Part shown: positions 19,539 through 28,999 of the stretch, piece by piece
How the letters are laid out: each line of letters starts with the position of its first letter
Position numbering within the stretch: position 1 is the first letter of the stretch
NCBI RefSeq assembly: GCF_023276435.1
Contig: NZ_JALLPO010000057.1
Span: forward strand, 1 to 47,066
Direction of reading: 5' to 3'
DNA from: Sphaerisporangium perillae
GTDB lineage: Bacteria; Actinomycetota; Actinomycetes; Streptosporangiales; Streptosporangiaceae
DNA length: 47,066 nt
The notes under the pieces: generated by a model
What the model was told of the DNA's origin: nothing
What the model saw: only the letters and a program-made list of their open reading frames with translations
Databases searched by the model: none
Translations under genes and position numbers: made by a program

Positions 19539-19741
19539 TTCGTAGCCGTCCCGGCCCGCCGGGCCCGCCACACCATCAAGATCCCCGTTCCGCCGTGAGC
19601 ATCCGGGTGATCATCGCCGATGACCAGGAGATAGTCCGCACCGGGCTCGCGATGATTCTCGACGCCCAGCCGGACCGGGCCGCGTCCATCCCCCGGCGAC
19701 GGCCACCCACCGGACCAGCGGGTCAACCCCGTGGGCCCTGA
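19539..19741 (+). pseudogene. Relic of a two-component system: response-regulator N-terminus behind a possible kinase tail
   Basis: GTG 19595 opens VSIRVIIADDQEIVRTGLAM then ILDAQPD, an unmistakable start of a NarL-type receiver domain with the acidic pair (DD) and its first helix. Family-like sequence stops at about base 19675. The frame then reads Arg/Pro-rich noise and ends at TGA 19739-19741, with no phosphorylation Asp, no helix-turn-helix and no LuxR-type end. The preceding frame (~19539-19598) ends HTIKIPVPP and its TGA overlaps the GTG as GTGA, the usual kinase-regulator junction. The kinase assignment is weak; the receiver fragment is firm. It looks like a deletion scar. Confidence 0.75.
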
Positions 19742-20141
19742 GGCCGCCCCGGCGACGGCCCCTCCAGGAGGAACCGAACCCACCGTGGAGCCCGAGCCCC
19801 GCCCCCGGGAACGCCACCCGGTACAAGTCAACCCCACCGTGAACGTGCCCCGGCCCCCGACGGCCATCCGCGAGGTGTGACCGATTTCACCCTGTGGACG
19901 CCGAGCTCCGCCGGGGCGGGCCGTCCACCGGACTCGGCCCGGCCCCCCGCTCCGGCTGGCTGAGCCGGCGGGCGGGGGGCGGCGACGGGGTGGATCGGCG
20001 AGCGGGGCGGGGGTGGGGGTGGGCTGGCCAGGTGGGCTGAACCGGCGGGGCCGGACCGGCTGCTGGGACGGAGTCGGAGACCGGGGTGGGGCCGGACCAG
20101 GTGGGGTCGGGGACCAGGGTAGGTCGGTGGCCGCGGTGGGG
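19742..20141. other. Gene-free stretch between the relic and uvrA
   Basis: Four hundred bases with no frame showing family resemblance or codon bias that I trust. From ~19990 to 20140 the plus strand is G-rich with short diverged direct repeats of the ccggGgtgGGgtcgg kind. No intrinsic terminator for uvrA with a U-tract is seen. The segment may be decayed remains of the lost two-component genes. Confidence 0.5.
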
Positions 20142-22982
<2,841 letters not shown>

Positions 22983-23051
22983 AGCAGATCTCTCATGTTG
23001 GGGTTGCGATCCACGGCAGCCGAGAAAGGCCACCTCTGACTAGTCGCCGCC

Positions 23052-23073
23052 ACTCTAACGACGGGGTCCGACA
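23052..23073 (-). promoter_or_regulatory. Candidate RecA-independent DNA-damage promoter of uvrA
   Basis: On the minus strand: TGTCGGAC (23066-23073), an eight-base spacer, then TAGAGT (23052-23057), about 70 bases before the uvrA start. It fits the mycobacterial RecA-NDp/PafBC consensus (TTGTCRGTG, N8, TAnnnT) in the TGTCR core, the spacing and the -10, but the gtg part reads gac. No LexA-type SOS box was found in the gap. Confidence 0.5.
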
Positions 23074-23174
23074 GTTTTCTTCCGCTCCGGCGAGGGGCGG
23101 GCGGACGGCCGGGCAGAAGGCCCGGCGCCCCACTCCGAGGAGCGCTTGGACGGGCGAGCGACGGTGGAGAAAGG

Positions 23175-24053
23175 ATGAGACGCATGACCGTTCTGGACGC
23201 CCTCCGGGCCGAACTCACCGCGGCCACGAACCGGCTGCTCGCCACCACGACCGCGATGTCCGGCTCGGACGTCACGGCTCCCTCCCTGCTTCCGGGCTGG
23301 ACGCGCGGCCATGTGCTGACCCACATCGCGCGCAATGCCGACAGCCACGTCAACCTGGTGACGTGGGCCAAGACGGGTATGTACACACCACAGTACCCAA
23401 CGCTCGGCGCCAGGGAGGCCGAGATAGAGCAAGGAGCCGGACGGCCCCTGGAGGAGCAGCACGCGGACCTCGCCGCCGGCGCGGCACGCCTCGACGAGGC
23501 CGTGGGCGCGATGCCGGCCGAGGCCTGGACCGCCACCGTCCAGGGCATGCGCCCACCCGAGCACCCGGCGTGGTACCTCCTCGTCCGCAGGATCAGGGAG
23601 GTCGAGATCCATCACGTGGATCTGGACGCCGGTTACACCTGGGCCGACTGGCCCGAGGCGTTCGTCCGGCGGGAGCTGCACGACGCGATGGCGACCTGGC
23701 CGCACGCCGATAGCGCCGTCGGCGCCGTCCACGCCGATGATCGGACCTGGACCGGGCTGGGAGACGGCCCGGCGGTGGAGGGGGCGGCCCCGGCCGTCCT
23801 CGCCTGGGTGACCGGCCGCCTGAAGGAGGCGGACCTCGGAACGGCCGTCCGCCTCGCCGAAGGCGGTCAGGGGAGCCGGGAGCGCCGTACGGAGGACGGG
23901 CAGGCGGGCCTCGCCGGGGACGGGGGCGGGGAGGCCGGCCGGATGACCTTGGAGGGGCCTAGGCTGGCGGGGAGGCCGCCGGCGGCACCCCGGTGGCTGA
24001 CGATGCCGGCACCGCCCGGCCTCCCGGCGACGCCACCTGAGGAGTACCCATGA
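23175..24053 (+). CDS. MDMPI/DinB-like maleylpyruvate isomerase family protein with C-terminal extension
   Basis: 292 residues from ATG 23175 (GGAG five bases upstream; ATG 23184 is an alternative). The N-terminal four-helix DinB-like domain shows LPGWTRGHVLTHIARNADSH with its metal-binding histidine, then VEIHHVDLDAGY with the second histidine pair; this is the mycothiol-dependent maleylpyruvate isomerase fold. Family-like sequence ends at ~VLAWVTGRLKE (~residue 215). The last ~75 residues are Gly/Arg-rich, unlike the family, and end by overlapping the next gene's start (ATGA). Likely a mycothiol-using transferase of unknown substrate, coupled to the following metallo-hydrolase; the pair sits next to uvrA, as in other actinomycetes. 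Confidence 0.82.
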   Translation: MRRMTVLDALRAELTAATNRLLATTTAMSGSDVTAPSLLPGWTRGHVLTHIARNADSHVNLVTWAKTGMYTPQYPTLGAREAEIEQGAGRPLEEQHADLAAGAARLDEAVGAMPAEAWTATVQGMRPPEHPAWYLLVRRIREVEIHHVDLDAGYTWADWPEAFVRRELHDAMATWPHADSAVGAVHADDRTWTGLGDGPAVEGAAPAVLAWVTGRLKEADLGTAVRLAEGGQGSRERRTEDGQAGLAGDGGGEAGRMTLEGPRLAGRPPAAPRWLTMPAPPGLPATPPEEYP

Positions 24054-24694
24054 GCTACACCGGTCATGTGACCGCCGGCGGCCCCGCCGACGTGCGCGAG
24101 CTGCCCGATCTGACGATCAGCAAGGTGGAGGTGGGCGATTTCGGGAACAACGCCTACCTGCTGCGCTGCCACGAGACCGGCGACGGCCTGCTGATCGACG
24201 CCGCCGCCGACGCCGGCAGGCTGCTCGACCTGATCGGCGACCGGCCGATCAGCAAGATCGTCACCACCCACCGGCACCAGGACCACTGGATGGCGCTCGC
24301 CGAGGTGGCCAAGGCGACCGGCGCCGAGATCGTGGCCCACCCGCTGGACGCGCCGGAGCTGCCGGTGGCGGTCACCCAGCCGGTGGAGCACGGTGACAAG
24401 GTCACCGTCGGCGTGGTGACGCTGGACGTGATCCATTTGCGCGGTCACACGCCCGGTTCCATCGCGCTGCTCTACCAGAACGCCCACCTGTTCACCGGCG
24501 ACTCGCTGTTCCCCGGAGGGGTCGGCAACACCCAGCGCGATCCCGCCCGGTTCGAGCGGCTCTACACCGATGTGGTCGAGCGTGTCTTCGACCGGCTGCC
24601 CGACGAGACCTGGGTGTACCCCGGCCACGGCAAGGACACCACGCTCGGCGCCGAGCGGCCTTCCCTGCCCGAGTGGCGCGCCCGCGGCTGGTAG
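24050..24694 (+). CDS. Metallo-beta-lactamase-fold hydrolase (glyoxalase II-like)
   Basis: 214 residues from ATG 24050, overlapping the upstream stop by four bases. The metal ligands are in place: H74, H76, D78 and H79 in THRHQDHW, H133 in GHTPGS, D151 in TGDSLF, H193 in PGHG. The compact length and the DSLFPGGVGN loop resemble glyoxalase II and thioester hydrolases. Together with the MDMPI-like gene it may act on a mycothiol conjugate or thioester, which is inference from the pairing only. Cytoplasmic. A strong terminator follows 114 bases after the stop. Confidence 0.9.
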   Translation: MSYTGHVTAGGPADVRELPDLTISKVEVGDFGNNAYLLRCHETGDGLLIDAAADAGRLLDLIGDRPISKIVTTHRHQDHWMALAEVAKATGAEIVAHPLDAPELPVAVTQPVEHGDKVTVGVVTLDVIHLRGHTPGSIALLYQNAHLFTGDSLFPGGVGNTQRDPARFERLYTDVVERVFDRLPDETWVYPGHGKDTTLGAERPSLPEWRARGW

Positions 24695-24807
24695 CGGCCC
24701 CGAGCGACCTGGCCGCCACGCCCGGGCCCACGCCCGCGAAGCAGGACGCGCCGTGCACGGCTCCACAGGCGAGGCCGGACCCGGCGCGCACAGGCCCCGC
24801 ACGCGAG

Positions 24808-24840
24808 ACGGCCCGGCCCCTCATCGAGGGACCGGGCCGT
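24808..24840. terminator. Terminator between metallo-hydrolase gene and pssA
   Basis: A 14-bp stem with one mismatch (24808-24821 with 24827-24840) and a five-base loop, CATCG. It lies between convergent genes and may serve both strands. Confidence 0.85.
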
Positions 24841-24898
24841 CCGGTCGTTCACCGGGCCGAAGCCCGCGGGCGGCACGCGCCCACCCGAGCCGCCGGAG

Positions 24899-25738
24899 CT
24901 ACCGGATGACGGTCTCGGTCTCCTTGCGCTCCTTGCGCTGCTCCCGCTTGAACATGAGCACGCGCAGCGGGATCGCCGACACCAGCGCGATCTGCATGGA
25001 GGCGCCGATCTGGATCAGCAGGTCGCCGCCGGACAGGTCGGCGGCCCAGACGGTCAGGCAGACCACGTTGACCATGATCCAGCCGAGCACGACGGCCGCC
25101 AGGTTGCCCTTGGGCTTGGGGTACTCGATGCGGCTGACCATCAGCCAGGCCACCGCGAAGATGCCGATCACCGTGAAGTACGACGGCTGGAACAGCAGCA
25201 CGATCGACACCACGGTCATGGCGCCCATCGGGATGGGCAGGCCCATGAAGTCGCCGCTCTTGGTCTTCACGCAGGCGAAGCGCGCCAGCCGTACGACGCC
25301 GGCGATGAGCACCGAGACTGCGGCGCAGAGCACCAGCCAGAGCGGGAGCTTGTGGGAGAAGCCGGCCCAGGCCACCACCATGAAGGCGGGGGCGAAGCCG
25401 AAGCTGATCACATCGGCGAGATTGTCCAGCTCGGCCCCCATGGCCGAGGCGCGGAACCTCCGGGCGACCAGCCCGTCGAACAGGTCGCAGGTCGCGCCGA
25501 TCAGGAGCAGCACCACGGCGGTGGCGAAGTAGCGAGGGTCGGACTGGAACTCGGCGCCGGACTGCAGCTGCGTGATCGCCGACCACGCCAGCACGCACAC
25601 CGCGAGGAACCCGCACATCGCGTTGCCCAGGGAGAGGGAGTCGGCGGCCGACAGCCGGAACGCCTTCCCGACCGGTCCCCGGGGTTCTTCGTCCTCGTCC
25701 ACGTCCTCCATGGACCAGCCTGCGTCAGCCGTGGTCAA
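24899..25738 (-). CDS. pssA: CDP-diacylglycerol-serine O-phosphatidyltransferase
   Basis: 279 residues from TTG 25738, chosen because AGGAG lies nine bases upstream; it overlaps the psd end by 14 bases. ATG 25711 is an alternative, outside the overlap but with a poorer binding site. The CDP-alcohol phosphotransferase motif is complete: D85, D88, G89, A92, R93, G101, D105 and D109 in CDLFDGLVARR...ELDNLAD. Several transmembrane helices follow (~75-255), and the protein ends in a basic tail (KREQRKERKETE). It makes phosphatidylserine in the membrane, which psd then decarboxylates, so the two genes form one phosphatidylethanolamine pathway operon. Confidence 0.95.
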   Translation of the reverse strand: MTTADAGWSMEDVDEDEEPRGPVGKAFRLSAADSLSLGNAMCGFLAVCVLAWSAITQLQSGAEFQSDPRYFATAVVLLLIGATCDLFDGLVARRFRASAMGAELDNLADVISFGFAPAFMVVAWAGFSHKLPLWLVLCAAVSVLIAGVVRLARFACVKTKSGDFMGLPIPMGAMTVVSIVLLFQPSYFTVIGIFAVAWLMVSRIEYPKPKGNLAAVVLGWIMVNVVCLTVWAADLSGGDLLIQIGASMQIALVSAIPLRVLMFKREQRKERKETETVIR

Positions 25739-26372
25739 TGCGAGTCACTCCTGCCGTCGTCCGCTGCCCCACGCTCACCGCAGGGGCGATCCCTTCTGGA
25801 AGGTAGATGTCCACGCGCGAGCCGAACCGGATGAGACCGATCCGCTCCCCTTGCGAGACCTTGGCACCCATGCCCAGGTACGGCACGATGCGGCGCGCCA
25901 CCGCTCCGGCGATCTGCACGAGCTCCAGCTCGCCGATGGGGGTCTCGAAGTGCCAGACGACCCGCTCGTTCTGGTCGCTGTCCTTGTTGAAGGCCGGCCG
26001 GAACCCGCCCGGGACGTGCCGCACCGAGGTGACCGTGCCCTCGAGCGGGGCGCGGTTCACGTGGACGTTCAGCGGGCTCATGAAGATCGCCACCCGCGTG
26101 CGCCCGTCCGGCTGAGGGTCGATGCTCTGGACCACGCCGTCGGCGGGGCTCAGCACCACTCCGGTGCCGAGATCGCGGTCGGGGTCCCGGAAGAACCACA
26201 GCATGGCGCCGGTGAGCGCGGTCAGCGGAGCCGCCGCGAGCACCCACGGCCGGGACCGCCGGGCCAGCACCGCCGAGACGGCCGTGGCGGCGACGGTCGG
26301 TGCCAGCCAGGGGGAGACACCACGTGCCAGCCGCACGCGGCGGCGACTGTGGCTTGGCGAATCGTTGGACAC
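25725..26372 (-). CDS. psd: Phosphatidylserine decarboxylase proenzyme, short form
   Basis: 215 residues from GTG 26372. Forms phosphatidylethanolamine from phosphatidylserine. The proenzyme cuts itself at the G-S bond of RFGSRVDIYLPEG (G184/S185), and the serine becomes the pyruvoyl cofactor. Other landmarks: LSPADGVVQSI, FMSPLNVHVNRAP, and HFETPIGELELVQIAG. A hydrophobic hairpin (~22-62) anchors it. The length fits the short, PSD-A-like form seen in actinobacteria. First gene of the psd-pssA pair; 121 bp separate its start from the end of the TerC-like gene. Confidence 0.96.
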   Translation of the reverse strand: MSNDSPSHSRRRVRLARGVSPWLAPTVAATAVSAVLARRSRPWVLAAAPLTALTGAMLWFFRDPDRDLGTGVVLSPADGVVQSIDPQPDGRTRVAIFMSPLNVHVNRAPLEGTVTSVRHVPGGFRPAFNKDSDQNERVVWHFETPIGELELVQIAGAVARRIVPYLGMGAKVSQGERIGLIRFGSRVDIYLPEGIAPAVSVGQRTTAGVTRIDHG

Positions 26373-26493
26373 GGGGAACCTTATGTGATGTTTGCGGCCA
26401 GAGACCGGTTCGTGACTTGTCGCCGAATGTTACCCATCCAGCCGCCATTGCATAGCAATACGAGACAACCAAATCGCCTCATGCACCAATTCG

Positions 26494-27477
26494 CTACCCC
26501 TGGGCCACCTTCGCCGGGGTACTGGCGTCGCCGGACCGCTTGTCGCGCCTGGCCTTGATGAGGCTGGCCACGGTGGTGACCACCATCGTGACGCCGATGA
26601 CCGAAAGGGAGACCCAGATCGGCACTTCCGGCGCCCAGGAGACACCACTGGTGTGCAAGGCCTCCATGATGAGCTTAACTCCGATGAAGCCCAAGATGAA
26701 CGACAGACCGTAGCTGATGTAGACCAACCGCTGCAGCAGGCCACCGAGCAGGAAGTAGAGCTGACGCAGTCCCATCAGGGCGAAGGCGTTCGCGGTGAAG
26801 ACGATGAACGCGTCCTTGGTGAGCCCGAAGATGGCCGGAATCGAATCCAGCGCGAACAGCAGGTCGGTGGTGCCGATCGCGATCATCACGATCAGCATGG
26901 GGGTCACCATGCGGCGCCCGTTCACCCGGGCGGTGACCTTCGCGCCGACGAAGCCGTCGGTGGTCGGGAAGATGCGGCGCACCCAGCGGAGCAGGAGGTT
27001 CTCCTTGAACTCCTCCTCGTCGTGACCGCGCAGCAGGTTGACGGCGGTGTACAGCAGGAAGGCGCCGAACACGTAGAACAGCCAGCCGAAGCGCTCCAGG
27101 GCCGCCGCGCCGACCAGGATGAAGATGCCGCGCATCACCAGGGCCAGCAGCACGCCGACCAGCAGCACCTTGTGCTGGTAGATCCGCGGCACGGCGAAGC
27201 GTCCCATGATGATGTAGAAGACGAAAAGGTTGTCGACGCTCAGGCTGTACTCGGTCAGATAGCCGGCGAAGAACTCGCCCGCCCGGTCCGCTCCCGCCAC
27301 GACGAACATGCCAATGCCGAACAGGACCGCCAGCGTGACGTAGAAGCCGACCCAGAAGCCGGCCTGCCGCATCGAGAACTCGCGGGGCTCACCTCTGTCG
27401 ACGATCCAAAGGTCGAAGGCCAGAACCACCAGCATCCCGCCGATGACAGCCGCCCATGCCCACACGGATACGTCCAA
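26494..27477 (-). CDS. TerC/Alx-family integral membrane protein (putative Mn2+ exporter)
   Basis: 327 residues from TTG 27477, fixed by GGAGG six bases upstream. About nine transmembrane helices. Family landmarks are the acidic intramembrane segments TEYSLSVDNLFVFYIIMGRF and TTDLLFALDSIPAIFGLTKD, with FGAFLLYTAVNL and GLRQLYFLLGGLL between or after them. E. coli Alx and B. subtilis MeeF/MeeY of this family export manganese, in some cases to metallate secreted enzymes. Here a yybP-ykoY-type riboswitch precedes the gene, which supports a manganese role. An alternative is tellurite-resistance annotation (terC), but no ter operon is present. Confidence 0.92.
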   Translation of the reverse strand: MDVSVWAWAAVIGGMLVVLAFDLWIVDRGEPREFSMRQAGFWVGFYVTLAVLFGIGMFVVAGADRAGEFFAGYLTEYSLSVDNLFVFYIIMGRFAVPRIYQHKVLLVGVLLALVMRGIFILVGAAALERFGWLFYVFGAFLLYTAVNLLRGHDEEEFKENLLLRWVRRIFPTTDGFVGAKVTARVNGRRMVTPMLIVMIAIGTTDLLFALDSIPAIFGLTKDAFIVFTANAFALMGLRQLYFLLGGLLQRLVYISYGLSFILGFIGVKLIMEALHTSGVSWAPEVPIWVSLSVIGVTMVVTTVASLIKARRDKRSGDASTPAKVAQG

Positions 27478-27482
27478 GACAA

Positions 27483-27512
27483 ACCTCCGGCCCGCGTCAA
27501 AGTGCCGGAGGT
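27483..27512 (-). promoter_or_regulatory. Anti-Shine-Dalgarno stem linking the riboswitch to terC translation
   Basis: In the transcript ACCUCCGG (27505-27512) is exactly complementary to CCGGAGGU (27483-27490), which holds the ribosome-binding site; the loop is 14 bases. The same ACCUCC strand is the 3' closing part of the aptamer, where it can pair with the G-run at the aptamer's 5' end. The two pairings exclude each other, giving a translational ON switch when metal binds. Pairing is seen; the mechanism is inference. Confidence 0.7.
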
Positions 27513-27618
27513 CTCTCCCGCCCGTGCCATTTGGCGCGGACCGGCAGCCCCGGGCACGCCGTAAGGGACGTACCGTGATGACGAGGCTGTCGCGAAGGGA
27601 TACTCCCCCCCTCGCCGA
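27505..27618 (-). ncRNA. yybP-ykoY manganese riboswitch upstream of the TerC-like gene
   Basis: Minus-strand leader with the recognisable conserved blocks in order: GGGGGGAGUAUCCC (5' side of the three-way junction with its AGUA loop), CGUCAUCACGG in the second docking loop region, and GGGAGAGACCUCCGG at the 3' side. G-run and CCUCC can form the closing helix P1. The yybP-ykoY class binds Mn2+ and commonly controls TerC/Alx/MntP exporters, which is what follows here. Confidence 0.85.
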
Positions 27619-27737
27619 GGAGTATAGGCGAGCACATAAGCCTTACCTAATCAGCGTTTACCCGAGCCGAGTCCCGCCGGCCGGGACGCCATTCCCTCAG
27701 CAGGTCACGGCCCCTCGCGAACCGCCCCACACGGAGA

Positions 27738-28886
27738 TCACCGGCCGTGGCGGACGGCCTCGTAGGCGGCGCGCACGGACCTGAGCGCGTCCTGCTCGCC
27801 GGGCAGCGGGCGTGCCGCCGCGGCGGCCGACAGGCGGGCCGCGAGCTCCGGGTCGCCGAGCAGCCCGGCGATCGCGGACCGCAGGGCCACGGCGTCCCCC
27901 GGGGGCACCAGGAGGGCGGCGTCGCCCACCATCGCCGGGATCCCGCCGACCGCGGTCGCGACGATCGCCCTGCCGGCCCGTAGCGCCTCCTGAACGTTCA
28001 GCGGCTGCCCCTCCCACCGGCTCGGCACCAGCACGGCGTCGGCGGCCTGGAGCAGGTCGGCCACGTCGGCGCGGTCGCCGAGGAGCACGACGGGAAGCCC
28101 CTCGGCGTCGATGCGCGCCTGGAGCTCGCCGCGCAGCGGACCCTCCCCGGCGATCACGAACAGCGGGGTGGCGGTGCGGTCGCCGAAGGGGCCGCGCGCG
28201 GCCTCCAGCAGCGTCTCAAGGCCCTTCTGCTGGGCCAGCCGGGCGATGGTGAGGAAGATGGGCCTTGCGCCTTCGCCCAGCCCCGGTACGGCCCAGGCCG
28301 CGCGCTCGGGCCTCCCCTGCGCCTCGGCCGCGAGCTCGGCGCGGACCTCCGCGGGGGTTCTGCCTGAAGGGGCGAGGGGCGGGGCGGGGACGACGGCGGG
28401 GGCGACGCTCCGAGCGCCGCGGGCGGTCATCCGCTCCCCCAGATCGGGCGCGACGACCAGCACCTGATCAGCATTTCTGGCGACAATGCGTTCCAGAACC
28501 CCATATATCGCACCGGTCACGCCGCCGGCGGTCAGGGCGTTGTGCAGGGTGACCACCAGCCCGGTACGGCGCCCGGCCAGGGCCAGGGCCGCCAGCGCTC
28601 CCGCCCGCAACCCGTGGGCGTGCACCACGTCGGCCCCGGCCACCAGCGACCGGAGGCGACCCACGGCACGCGCGTCGCTCATCGGGCGCGGCCGGTCGGA
28701 GATCGGCACCTCCGCGAACCGGGCGACCCCGGAGAACCCGAACGCCGCGTCGGTGCTCGCCGGACCCGCCACCACCACCTGGTGGCCCTCGCGGGCGAGC
28801 CCCTCGGCGAGCATCCGCACGTGCCGCCCCACCCCGCCCGCGCTCGTCCCGAGCACCAGCGCCACCTTCCGCGCCGTCTCAGCCAT
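27738..28886 (-). CDS. GT4-family glycosyltransferase
   Basis: 382 residues from ATG 28886, with GGAG nine bases upstream. Two Rossmann-like halves: N-terminal VALVLGTSAGGVGRHVRML with VVHAHGLRAG, and C-terminal GARPIFLTIARLAQQKGLETLLEAA, VIAGEGPLRGEL and LVPSRWEGQPLNVQEALRAG, the last holding the paired glutamates that bind the nucleotide-sugar. It therefore uses a UDP- or GDP-sugar with a retaining mechanism; donor and acceptor are unknown. It lies 113 bp downstream of murJ in the same direction, so a role in modifying a lipid-linked or envelope glycan is plausible. Confidence 0.9.
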   Translation of the reverse strand: MAETARKVALVLGTSAGGVGRHVRMLAEGLAREGHQVVVAGPASTDAAFGFSGVARFAEVPISDRPRPMSDARAVGRLRSLVAGADVVHAHGLRAGALAALALAGRRTGLVVTLHNALTAGGVTGAIYGVLERIVARNADQVLVVAPDLGERMTARGARSVAPAVVPAPPLAPSGRTPAEVRAELAAEAQGRPERAAWAVPGLGEGARPIFLTIARLAQQKGLETLLEAARGPFGDRTATPLFVIAGEGPLRGELQARIDAEGLPVVLLGDRADVADLLQAADAVLVPSRWEGQPLNVQEALRAGRAIVATAVGGIPAMVGDAALLVPPGDAVALRSAIAGLLGDPELAARLSAAAAARPLPGEQDALRSVRAAYEAVRHGR

Positions 28887-28999
28887 CCTGTCCGGCTCCT
28901 TCCCGCCCGCAGGCTCCGACCCGGCGAAGGCGAGTGGACAGCGCACGAGAGTGCTCCCGCCCGGGAGCCCTGGCGGGCCATGGCATGCGGGGCACGCCG

